64,000 bases of DNA from Adenophora triphylla var. japonica (Eukaryota; Streptophyta; Magnoliopsida; Asterales; Campanulaceae): the NCBI GenBank assembly GCA_022495995.1, contig JAFEMH010002596.1:1-64000 (forward strand), in the 5' to 3' direction. Position numbers and translations under genes: made by a program. Each line of letters starts with the position of its first letter. Position 1 is the first letter of the stretch. This document shows, piece after piece, positions 34,081 through 45,119 of this stretch. The notes beneath the pieces are model-generated. The model did not search any database, was not told the origin of the DNA, and saw nothing but the letters and a program-made list of their open reading frames with translations.

Positions 34081-35734
34081 CCCATTGGGCCACTCAACCC
34101 ATTAGGCCTGCCATCCATTCGGCCCAACTGTGCCAAATAGCTGTACGCTGTCGTCCGACATAGAATAACACTAAGGCAGTTTAACTCCCTCTGTCGGACG
34201 ACATGGAGCTTACCATCAGCCTGCCTATAAATACAAGGCATGGCTGATCATTTCAAGGGGACTTTTTGGAGAGATCTTAGTAAGGGGGGAAACTATGTCA
34301 AAATAGAGTCTCATCCTCTCTCTCTCTCTCATACACATACTCACCTCTCTCCTCATACATACACATACCCAAGCCAAGATCTAAAGAAAACCTTCCTTGT
34401 TGGTGTGTTGAAGGGGTAAGCACCATACTATCGGTGTTCTTACCTTGTGGACTACAATAGGTAGCCACTAAACCCTCTTTCTTTCTCTGATCAACTCTTG
34501 CATACATCTACATCATCTTGCATGCTTACTTGCTTTAATATTATGTGAAATATTGGGGGATTTTGCATGATAAAGGTGGTGGAGAGTCGAATCTTCCATA
34601 TTCACTTCTCCCCACCTCAGATCTGAACATTTAGTGACATTAGCACCATTAAAGTTTGAATCTTTACTAGTTTCCATTGAGTTAGGAGGTGATGGCTACA
34701 CAAAAATGGCCATAGATATGTGATTCATCACATTTGGCCATTATAGCCATGTGATCCTCCCATAATACTCACGTAATATTACTGTTTGACTGCTTTCAGT
34801 TAATAAATGTAACTTGGTTTGCCTTGGGAACAAAAGGGAAATAAACCAGACTGAAGGGCACTGAAATAGGCTGCTCATGTCGGACGACACAGGACTCTCA
34901 AGAGGTCCTGTGTCATACGACATAGAGTTCCCAGAATTTGTAAAGCTTTTCTTGGACTTCAGATCTGTCAAGATTGACCCCCCTTTGTAACTCAAAGTCT
35001 GCCTAAGTAACTTTGGCTTATTAGCCACTATTTGGAGTGTCTAAGGCCTGTTTGGGTGTAATAAATTGATGGAGGCGGTTTTCCATATGACATGGACAAC
35101 TTCGGATGTCCTATGTCATATGACATCTGTATCATTAAAAGTCAATCGTGACTTTGTTCACTCCAATCAACCCCAAACTGAACTTAGACCCTAAATAGTG
35201 TCTTTTCTTATTTACAATAATGTGGTTCCAATTCCAGAGCAGCCTTATTGTTGTAAGGGACAATCTGACCATGAGGCCTTCTGTCGTCCGACATCCCCTT
35301 TGTGGGAAGTCCTGTGTCGGACGACATCAGAGCTTCCTGAGCAGACTGTTCCCAGCCTTTGCCTTGTAATGCAAGTCATTATATGTAAAGGGTGTGGCCC
35401 CCTATCATGGCTCACAAGTTGTACCCAGTCCTTATATCATCAATGAAATCCCAGATTTGCATGCCTTGCTTGTTGACACACATTGCACACACACTTTGAA
35501 TGATTATAACTGTCCAATGTTTGATTGAAAGTCTCAAAAGAGGCATGTTGGGTGAACTCTCAAGTTCTTCCCAAACACGTAACCAGACCCCCGAACTCAA
35601 AATCTCTTTAAAAATAGGTTTCTCAATGTTTTCCTTTAAAAATGACGTGGCGACTCCCAAAATTTTCTAAAAAAGGAAAAAACAAAACAAACAAAGAAAA
35701 ATTATTTAAAATTATTCCAGAGGCCGTTCATTCA
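34081..35734 (+). repeat. Element II 5' LTR, 5'-truncated
   Basis: Aligns with 60587-61080, then continues with the part lost from the 3' copy. It starts in CCCATTGGGCC, which meets the RT of Element V. A TATAAATA box lies near 34226. Hairpins of TGTCGGACGACA type lie at 34149, 34192, 34878, 35282 and 35315. TGGCGACTCC lies at 35648-35657. The LTR ends CATTCA. Confidence 0.85.
34226..34233 (+). promoter_or_regulatory. Element II LTR TATA box
   Basis: TATAAATA in GCCTATAAATACAAGG, identical at about 60730 in the 3' copy. Confidence 0.6.
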
Positions 35735-35735
35735 G

Positions 35736-35753
35736 TGGCGACTCTGCTGGGGA
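35736..35753 (+). promoter_or_regulatory. Element II primer binding site
   Basis: TGGCGACTCTGCTGGGGA just downstream of the LTR, identical to that of Element IV (63086). Confidence 0.8.
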
Positions 35754-37439
35754 GAACATTGAAAAAATTTTGTTTTTAGAAAAAATGAAAACGATACTTG
35801 GTATATAGGTGGAAACCATTAACCTTCCTGTATCGCTCCCTAACTCGGGGCTTGGGATAAATGTGGTCTAACAATCCCACGTACCGGTATCATTTTCTTT
35901 TTTTTAAAAAAGAGGAAATGTTTTTCTTAAGAGGGTCTAACTTTCTTTAAATCAACTTGGACAATTTTTTCATTCTCCTTGTGTGTGAATTGTGTCATTT
36001 TGCGTGCTCATGTTGGCCTTGCCATGCTTCTATGCTCTATATGCTCTGGTATCTGGTATTTTGGGATGGTGGGGGCCTTTCCCTCCTTTTTTGCAGTTTA
36101 TTGGGTCCTGTTGGTGAGCAATCCCATGTCGGACGACATCCCTCCCGTGGGAAGTCCTGCGTTGGACGACATAGGGAGGCAGTGCAGGAACAGGCCCAGC
36201 TGATCAGATGAACAAAGCAGGATGATTCTGGAATACAGCTGCTGGAAATCTTGACATTTGGGGCAGTCCCCTTTTGTCGTGCTTTGGATTCGTTCTCTTA
36301 TTTTTCCTTCTTTGCATATTGCATAAAAAAAAATCTTTTACAAAAAAAAAAAAAAAGCAAAAAAATATTTTCCTAGAAAATACCTTCACACTACTCGCAC
36401 GCTACCCGCACATAGAGTTAGAACCCGGGAGTGTAAGGACGGCAACGCGGACGGTGACGTGTTTCGCCTACGTTTGAGCGCCTGAAGTCCTCCTAGCCTG
36501 TGGAGTCAGCCAACACTTGTCCGTGACATACTTTATACCGTGACCGGTTGGTTTTTGGCCTAATACTTTTCAAAACACTTTTCAAACTCGGTTTTCAAAA
36601 TTTTCTCACAAAGTCCGAGTCATACTTCGTCTCCAAAATCTTGGCATACTTTCCCTCTTCATGTCGGAATCACGACATAACTCAACGTAAGTACACGTCA
36701 AAATCTTGACATATCTCAACGTAGATACATGTCGGTTTCTCGGTTTGACTTCGCAAGAGGTCATGACGCGGTTTTGACATATATTAACGCGAGATCATGT
36801 CAAATTCTTGATATATACTAACGGGAGTTTATGCCGAAATTTCGCCATGGAGCGACGAGAGGCCATGCCAGATTTTCAACTCGTAAAGAGGAGAGGTCAT
36901 GACCAATTTTTCCATGATTTTTTCCTGCAAATTGTGGTCTCGTACATTCAAACGTACTTTCGACCTTCTCTCCTCCCGAGTCTAGACGTTGACTTGGACT
37001 TGGTTTTGAAAATCCCGAGTTTGACTTGTTTTGACTTGTATGCCCATAGGTTCGTTCTCCCTTTCGATTGGTGGGTTCCACGTGCCCTATAGGACCTCTG
37101 CCGGGATTGTCCGTCCCGGAGGTGCAATACAGGTGGAATACAGGGGGTCTATAGACGTAGTGATGGAACCCACTAATCCAGGAATAGTGTAGAATGCGAA
37201 AAAGAAGGTGTCCCCCTTTTCCAACCATTCCTAGGATTAATAAAAATCTTTTTTTTCAAAAAAAAAAAATATAAAAAAAAAACAAAAGAGCATATGCATG
37301 AGTCCGTCCTAAGCCTATCCTCTCCCCTACCTAAAACCGTTCTCTCCCCCTTTCAGCGAGCAAGTATTAGGTCAGAGTTCCGGGTGGTCGGTTAATCAGT
37401 TTCTCTCCAGTCAGGGGTTCGTTTCCAGCAGTCTCAGAA
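35754..37439 (+). other. Element II 5' leader
   Basis: Non-coding. It holds a palindrome pair at 36127-36172, a CACTAC..GCAC block at about 36388, a GACCGGTTGGTTTTTGGC block near 36541, a degenerate array at about 36640-36910 (TGACATAT and AACG words), and a ~180-bp block at 37063-37245 conserved in Element III. Poly-A runs occur at 36337 and 37257. Confidence 0.6.
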
Positions 37440-38231
37440 ATGGCAGATTCACAAGTTTCAGCGGGTTTGGGTCCGAATGTGGGTGTTGATCCAGCTCAGA
37501 GTCAGAATGTCAGTCAAGGTGTAGGGCCAGATCAAGGTCATAATGTGGGGCCAAACGTAGCTTTGAATGCCTCTCCTAGCAGTGGTTATGGCATGGGTCC
37601 TCACATGACACCCCCGGGAAGTCCGTTTGTTAACCCTCACCCAGGTTTCAACTTCTCTCAGGAAGCTTCTCTCCGTGCTGCTCTCGAAGCCTCTCGTGCC
37701 CGTGAGGAGGCCGGTAGGGCTCGTTATGTCGAAGCAATGCGCATGCAAGGCATCACCATAATCCGTCGCCCCGATGGGTCGTATGAAGAAATCAGGGAAT
37801 AGCCCGATGTTACTATCACCGACACTGGTTTTGTTCCCCCATCTTCACCTAGGCAAGGCTTTCATAATGCGCCCCCACCGACCTCCTATGGTGTGCCTAG
37901 CTCTTTTCCGATGCCAACTCATGGGAGTATGTCAAGACCTCCCCCCATCCCAGTGTCTACTTATGGTGGGCAATACGGGCTGAGAGGCAAATCAAGCTCC
38001 TTCCCAAGGGTCAGTGCTCAGGACCAGTTTGTGTTTTATCCCCAGAATCAGCTTGGGCAGAGTCAGCAGCCTAGTGGTGTCAATCAAGAGCAGTTCAGGT
38101 ATGTTCAGAATCAGTTTGGGGCTCAGGGTCAAAGTCCGTATGGCAACGCGGGTCAGCCTGCCAACTCAGCCTTTGGTGGTCAGTTTGCTGCTCCTCCTGA
38201 TCAATCCAATCACCAGCAACCTTTAACGCTC
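37440..38231 (+). pseudogene. Element II gag N-terminal region
   Basis: ATG at 37440 gives MADSQVSAGLGPNVG, a Gly/Pro/Asn/Gln-rich region. A TAG at 37800 (CAG expected) interrupts a frame that otherwise continues to about 38226 with GMFGA-type repeats of Gln and Gly. The expected retrotransposon gag core and zinc knuckle are missing: the sequence passes directly into the protease tail, so an internal deletion occurred near 38220-38235. Confidence 0.72.
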
Positions 38232-38356
38232 TGTTAGGAAGGCCGTGGCTGCACCAAATCAATGGGATCGCCTCAACTCTGCACCAGTGTGTCAAGTTTG
38301 TTCAAGACGGAGAGATAATCATCATTCGTGGGGACAGTGTTACCACCGAGCTCGAT
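38232..38356 (+). pseudogene. Element II protease C-terminal end
   Basis: ALLGRPWLHQINGIAST, the Tat protease C-terminal signature, is followed by TLHQCVKFVQDGE and IRGD. The catalytic Asp region is missing. It leads into the long RT frame at 38357. Confidence 0.75.
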
Positions 38357-40159
38357 ATGGGCGAAGATGTCGTAGCTTTGTTTGAGGAAGCAGATTTATC
38401 AGAAATTGCCGGGGCTGATCCACTGATGGAAGCACAGTTGATTGATTTATGTGAAGAGACACCGCTAATGGCCGGGGCTGTTACTAAATATCCTTTTGGC
38501 ATGGTTGACCTTCTGACCGGGGATGATTATGTACCTGTGATTGATCTTCTAACTGGGAAAGAATACGTATCAGTGATCGAGTTTGGCGGGGACAAAGAGA
38601 TTGACCCACGCACATTCGTCAGCACTTCAGAGATGCCGCTCCGAAATTGGATCTATTTCAAGGGACCGATCGCCAGCCGGGAAGTTATGATGGAAAAGCT
38701 CGGGCTGACCCCTCGTCCTGGTGTGTCTGAGTCTAAGTTTATCCCTGTAATCCTGAGTCAGTCCTCAGAGTCTTTTGTTATCGAGTTCGAGTCTCTAGAT
38801 AGGTCTGATACTCTCACGGCTGATGATTATCACCGTGTCGTTAACTCTGTCTTCCCTTTTGCGTTGAATGAAATGGTTGACCTTTCTGCGTATCCCTTAA
38901 TTGCCACCTTAACAAATGATAAGTTAACTAAAGAAAATCTTAATGACTTAAAAATGGTTAATAATGATTCATTTGAAGAGGACACAGACTTTTTAGATGA
39001 AAACTTTTTAAATGATAATATAAAGCAGGTTTTTGATCGAGACGACAATCGGGCCCAAGCTGCCGATGAGGTATTAACTACAGTGAATTTGGGAACTACT
39101 GAAGAGCCCAAAGAGACACAGATTGGCAGTTTCTTCACCGGGGAAGAACGGGAAGCCCTCATCGATTTGCTCAAGGAATACGTGGACGTATTTGCCTGGT
39201 CCTACAAAGACATGCCCGGGTTGGACACTTCAACTGTTGAACACCGAATACCCCTGGACCCAGAAGCCAGGCCAGTCAAGCAGAAGCTTCGCCGGATCAA
39301 GCCAGAATGGTCTCTCCAAGTCAAAGAAGAAATAGAGAAGCTGCTCAGAGTGGGTTTCATTAGAGTGGTCGAATACCCCAAGTGGTTGGCCAACATAGTG
39401 ACGGTAACCAAGTCGAATGGCAAAGTCAGGGTTTGTGTAGACTTCAGGGACCTGAACAAGGCTAGCCCGAAGGACGATTTTCCCTTGCCCAATATCGATC
39501 TGTTGGTGGATACTACTGCCAGTTACGAAGTCAAGTCATTTGTGGATGGCTTTGCGGGTTACAATCAGGTTAAAGTCGCCAAAGAAGATCAGGAAAAAAC
39601 TACCTTCACCAGCCCTTGGGGAACCTTTTGTTATACAGTTATGCCCTTTGGTCTGAAGAATGCCGACGCCACTTATCAATGGGCAGTCACTGCGCTCTTT
39701 CATGACATGATCCACAAGGAGATCGAGGTCTATGTTGATGAAATGATTTTCCATTCCAAGGGATCAGGTGGCCAACACTTGGTCGACTTGAGGAAGTTCT
39801 TTAACCGGCTGCGGGAGCATGACATGAGATTGAACCCAGCAAAATGTACTTTTGGCGTAGTCCGAGGAAAAGTTCTGGGATACATGGTCACGGAACGAGG
39901 AATCGAAGCTGATCCAAGAAAGATTAAAGCCATCATGGAGATGAAGCCACCGACGACAGTCACAGAGGTGAAGGCTTTCATGGGCCGTCTCCAATATATC
40001 AGCCGATTCATCCACCAGCTAACCTCTATTTGTGAGCCGATCTTTAAGCTACTCAGGAAGAATCAGGAGGTTGAATGGAACGAACAGTGTCAGACCGCCT
40101 TCGAGACAATCAAGGCCTACTTAGTCCATCCCCCAATCCTGTGTCCTCCACATAAGTAA
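38357..40159 (+). pseudogene. Element II reverse transcriptase (600-codon open frame)
   Basis: The open frame includes a linker to residue ~300, then the RT: RPVKQKLRRIKPEW (~303), VCVDFRDLNKASPKDDFPLP, FVDGFAGYNQ, TTFTSPWGTFCYTVMPFG and IEVYVDEMIFHSKG (near residue 455-468). The canonical YVDD is YVDE, codon GAA at 39740, so the third metal ligand is altered. ATYQWAV replaces the usual ATYQRAM. The connection region follows (FMGRLQYISRF, AYLVHPPIL). It ends at TAA 40157. It looks recent but is not catalytically normal. Confidence 0.9.
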
Positions 40160-40480
40160 AAACCCTTATTGCTATATTTGACAGTTACAGACACATCTGT
40201 CGGAGCCATGCTCGCACAAGAGAAATCAGATTCAAAAGTGGAAAATGCCATCTACTTCGTCAGCCGGAAACTTCAGGGCAGCGGATTGAACTATTCAGCT
40301 TTAGAGAAAACCTGTGCAGCTTTAGTATGGGTGGTCAGCAAATTGAGACATTATCTGTTGGCGCATACAGTACACCTGGTGTAAAAAATGGATCCCATCA
40401 AATGCCTATTCGGTAAGTCTTCTCTGTCATCATGACTTGCGAAGTGGTCTTTCTTTCTAGCCGAATTTGATATCAAGTTC
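40160..40480 (+). pseudogene. Element II first RNase H (gypsy type)
   Basis: YLTVTDTSVGAMLAQEKSD near 40172 holds the first Asp. YFVSRKLQGSGLNYSALEKT holds the Glu, then LRHYLLAHTVHLV. TAA follows at 40382 and the frame shifts. It corresponds to the usual gypsy RNase H. Confidence 0.82.
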
Positions 40481-41110
40481 GTGACCCGCAAGGCAATCGA
40501 AGGCCAAGCTCTGTCAGATCATTTGGCAGATTTTTCGAGCCCAGAAGCTCCCGAGTTCGAACCCCAATTTCCAGACGATGGAATTTTCATGATAGAAGGT
40601 ACGGACCGTTGGCAGTTGTTCTTTGATGGTGCCGCCAACAAGAGGGGCAATGGTATCGGCATGGTGTTGGTTGATCCAAAGGATGTGCACACCCCCATTG
40701 CTATCAAGTTGAATTTCCAGGCTACTAACAACGCCGCGGAATACTAAGCTTGTATAGCTGGCCTCGAGGCAGCCCTGGAGCAAAACGTCAAATTGTTGGA
40801 GGTGTACGGAGACTCTCAGCTAATCATCAATCAGGTGTCCAATAAGTGGAAAACTGTGGACCAGTACCTGCAAATGTACTATGCTTATATGGAGGACCTG
40901 ATCGACCAATTCAAGGAGGTCACATTCCTCTATCTACCCCGGGACAAGAACAGGTTCGAAGATGCCCTGGCCACTTTAGCCTCTTTGGTAGAGATTCCGG
41001 AGGGAAAGTCAGTAAAGCCATTCAGAGTTGGGAGGCACGAGAACCCTGCCTACTGTTGTCAGATTGAGCTAGAAAAAGTCGATGACCCATGGTACAGCCA
41101 GATCTTTCAG
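40481..41110 (+). pseudogene. Element II second RNase H (archaeal-like, Tat-specific)
   Basis: FFDGAANKRGNGIGMVL near 40621 carries the first Asp. NNAAEY with TAA in place of the next codon (40744) carries Glu. EVYGDSQLIINQ at about 40800 carries the Asp, and later EDALATLAS completes the fold. This second, archaeal-type RNase H downstream of the first is a published hallmark of the Tat lineage. The domain fits but has one stop. Confidence 0.83.
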
Positions 41111-41965
41111 TACCTTAAGCATGGCGAAGCCTCGTTCCCGACAGAAGAGGATGGTAGGCCGAAAGAAGGTCTCCGCGCCAAAAGTTTACAAGCGTTGAAA
41201 AGGTTGTCTGCACAGTACGTTATTCTGGGAAATGACTTATGGAAGAAAAGGCACCGAGGACCACTTCTACTCTGTATCAGCAAGTCTAAGGCCAGAAAGG
41301 TCATGGAAGAAGTCCATGGTGGCGCATGTGGACCACATATGAATGCCCGAGCCTTGATGTTCAGCATACTCAGGATGGGTTATTATTGGATCTCCATGGA
41401 GACTGACTGTATTCAGTTTGTGCGAACCTGCGATAAGTGTCAGCGGTTCTCCAATCTCAACCATATACCTCCCCATGATCTCTACTGTATGAGCACTCCT
41501 TGGCCATTCGCAACTTGGGGGATCGACGTTATTGGGAAGATAACTCTTGCCGGTAGTAACGGGCACGAATTCGTGTTGGTCGCTGTGGATTACTTCACCA
41601 AGTGGGTTGAAGCGGCATGAGACAAGGTCCTAAACTCCAAAAAGGTAGCCCATTTCATAAAAGAAAACATTCTGTGCCGATACGGCATTCCGAACGAGAT
41701 TATTTCCGACAATGGGTCACACTTCGAGGGACATACCGATGAACTGCTCGCGGAATTCAGGATCAAGCGGCATAAGTCCTCCCCTTATCGCCCTCAAACC
41801 AATGGTGCTGTCGAAGCAGCAAACAAGAAACTGGAAGGATCATCCGAAAGATGGCCGAGAGGAGCTGGGATTGGCCTGAGAAGCTTCACTTGGCATTATG
41901 GGGCTATCGTACTTCAGTAAGAACAGCCACTGGTGAAACCCCGTTCGCTTTGACGTATGGGATGG
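41111..41965 (+). pseudogene. Element II integrase, zinc finger and core (5' part)
   Basis: HGGACGPHMNARALMFS and RTCDKCQRFSN give the HHCC zinc finger. WGIDVIGK (41515), SDNGSHFEG (41705) and NGAVEAANKK (41800) give the DDE residues. A TGA at 41618 and a one-base loss near 41832 break the frame. The region ends at 41965, where Element III inserted within FALTYGM. Confidence 0.87.
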
Positions 41966-43829
41966 TGTAAGTACTCCAATTTGAGTTGTTAGCATTTTCG
42001 TTAGAAAATTAACGGAAGTTTTAACATTTCTAACATTTCTAACCAACCAAGGGTAGATTAGGGTTTGCCATTTAAAGATAAACCAAGGAAAGAATCTCAA
42101 AAAGCAAAAGAAATTGGAAAAATCCGAATTGGGCAAGTTGAAAAACATAAACTGCTGGATTTTTGAATTTTATTCTTCCTGTCCAAAGCCTGGAGCTGCA
42201 TTTAATGAACAGTGCACGTTTACAACCCAATCCGCGCGGACATGTTTGACATTTCCAGAGGCCTATAAATTAAACCCTCCTCTCTCATTTTACACAACAC
42301 AATTGGCTCATAGAAGCTGTATTCTGGCGAAAAATAGGGAGAAAATAGTGGGAATTCACTAGAATTGCCACCATTTTCTCGTCAATCTTTCCCAAACCCC
42401 ACTCACTCAAAATACTTTCAAAACACTCTCATACATACTCTCATACATACACCAATCCAAGCTCAAATCACCCCTTAGGAGGAGGATTAGAGAGAAAACA
42501 TAGAGGACTTAAGTGTTATCTACTTGTTTTCTCTTTGACCAACTCTATCATCAAACCCTAAACACATTCAAGCCTTGAATCCACCCAAACACAAATCCAA
42601 ACACCAAATATTGATACTCCTCAAGTCAAACACCAAATCTTGATACTCCTCAAGTCAAATTCCAAGCCTAGGAAGATAGGGTGTCACCATTGGTAAAGCC
42701 CTCCTTCTCTAAACCCTAAAACTCCCTTTTAACTTCTTGTTCATCTTGTTCTCCTTACTTTGATTTACTTTATGTCTAGTTTAACTTAAATCTTGACCTA
42801 AGATAGTCATCTTGAAGTTCATCTTCATGAATGACCATCTCAAATGGTCCACATTTTTAATCTCTAGTTGATTTTTCTCTTTAATTTCATCTCTACAAAA
42901 TTCCCCTTCCCAAGCAAATGAAATGCTTAAGTCCTAATGTACCCCAAGGATGGTTTGATATAGTAGATCACCACTAAAATGTCTAGTGACTACTAATCAA
43001 AACCTAGGGAAATGGGGACAAGCATGGATGCAAAACCCCCTTTAAAATCACATTTTCCTTCTTGAGAAGTTGCTGTCCAGTAGCAATTTTCTAAGACCTC
43101 AGTCCATTGTCTAAATTTTTGGACACAGATAAACTTGGAATTTGGTGTTGACTACAAAATACTTTTTGTATCCAACATTCAGAGCTTTCCAGACATATTT
43201 TTACTTTATTTTTTTCGTGAGTAAAACTCCCTTTTTCAAATTTTCCTTTAAAAGGTCAGTTCATCAGTCTCTGGAAGTCCAGATTTCACATCTGAGATTT
43301 CCAGAAGGTTTTGGGTCCTCAAATCTTCTCCAAAATGGAAAGTTCTTTCACAGAAATCTTATTTGAGGTGTCTGGAACAACTTTAATTCTCTGAGTTTTC
43401 TCATATTATGAAGTTTTGAAGCCCTTAAATCCATTTCAAAGTCAAGTGTCCACTGCCTTTTTCATTCTGGCAGAAATGGTTTCCAACTTCCAAAAATCTT
43501 TTGAGTACCAAAACTCAACCCAAAAATCACACCAAAAATCATGGGATCTGTCCAAAGTCTAATAAAGAATTCCCAATTTTTACTTTCCTCATTTTCAACT
43601 TATTTTGGCCAAAGTAACACACATACACACACACACACACAAACAAATGGTTTTTAGCTTGAAAGACTCGTTTTACGAGGCATTCCGGGTGCACACTAAC
43701 GTCCTTCCCGGCGTGTAACGTGACCTCCGAACCCAAATCTCTTATTTCGGGCATTTTTCAAAGTTTTGGCCCTTAAAACAAAAATGGCGTGGCGACTCCG
43801 TTTGATTTTCAAAAATCGGGTACATCACA
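41966..43829 (+). repeat. Element III 5' LTR
   Basis: Starts TGTAAGTACTCC and ends TACATCACA. TATAAATTA lies near 42263. A (CA)n run lies at about 43618-43642. TGGCGACTCC lies at 43790-43799. Confidence 0.92.
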
Positions 43830-43830
43830 G

Positions 43831-43848
43831 TGGCGACTCCGCTGGGGA
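43831..43848 (+). promoter_or_regulatory. Element III primer binding site
   Basis: TGGCGACTCCGCTGGGGA directly after the LTR and one intervening base. Confidence 0.82.
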
Positions 43849-45119
43849 CGAAATAAGCTTTTTCTAAAAAAAAAATGATATTTGGTATATCGGTGGAAAC
43901 CATTAAACTTCCCGTTATCGCCTCCTAACACGAGTCGGGGATAAATTGTGGTTTAACAATCCCACGTACCGGTATCATCGTTTTCAAAAAAAAAAGAAAA
44001 GCTTTTGAGGGTCAAGCTTCCGTCCCGGCATTAAAAATCATTTGTTGTGTGTGTTGATTTTTGCACATTTTCGTGTTGTTTTGGCCGCCTCGGAAAAAGT
44101 CAAAAATTTTGACTATCGGAATCATGTCCCTAACTGTTGGAATTTTTGTGCTTATGTGCTTATGTGCTCATTTCAAAAAAAAATTCAAAAAAAAAAATTT
44201 CAAAAAAAAAAGAAAATTTTCAAAAAAAATCATGCATCATATTTTTAAGACACATGAAAAATTTCTATTTTACTCAAAAAAAGAAGATAGACTGCTTGCA
44301 CACTACGCGCACGTGACCTTACACTGCACACTACGTCCCTAACCCGGGGAAATCCTTGTCGTGGCCCGTTTGGTCTTATTACGCCTCTCGGTGCAAGCAC
44401 AGGACTACCCAAACATCCCATGGAGCCTCGTGTCGACCATGCACTTGTCCGTGACACACTTTGTCCGAGACCCGGTTGGTTTTTAGTTTGGTCTGTGTCA
44501 TGCCCTGTCTGTGTATAGACCTTTCCTTTCAAGCCTTTGTCGGCATACCGACTCAATATCTTTCGGGGACCCTAATCAGTCGAAGTCATGCCGGTTTTCC
44601 GCCGCAAGCTTTGACCAAGATATTGACCGGCGCCTTGACTTCGGCTTTGACTGGCACAAATTATACACTGACTCCCAGCATTGACACTGAGTCATCAAGG
44701 ATTAATGATTATTCCATGCCTAATTACGGCCTAATTGACGACAAGTCAAGATCAATCGTGGACATTTATCAGTCCAAATCATGCCGACTTTTCGTCGAGC
44801 CCTCGGACATGATCTTGACTTTTGACGTCAGCTTTGTCCGTAATTTACATCGAATGCTCGTTAAGACTCGATTACCCGCCAGACTTTTAGGATCGTTTTC
44901 TTTCGGTCGGTGGGACCCGCTTGCCCTATAGGACCCTCGCCCGGGGCTGTCCACCCTGGGAGGTCGAAATACAGGTGGAATACGAGGGGCTTATAGACGT
45001 AGTGACGGGGCCCACTGATCCAGGATCCAGAGTAGTTTGCGAAAAAGAAGAGCAATCTTTTCCAACCGATTAGGTTAATAAAACATGTTTTAAGTAAACG
45101 TGAACAAATAACCGCATGT
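43849..45119 (+). other. Element III 5' leader
   Basis: Non-coding. GCACACTACGCGCACGTGAC lies near 44297, a GAGACCCGGTTGGTTTTTAG block near 44467, and a conserved block at 44905-45080 matching 37063-37245. Poly-A tracts lie at about 44170-44240. Confidence 0.62.

Noticed and set aside
36818..37228. Antisense frame of 136 codons with a counterpart at 44861-45181
   Set aside because: Similarity follows from the conserved leader block. No start, domain or consistent frame supports a protein.
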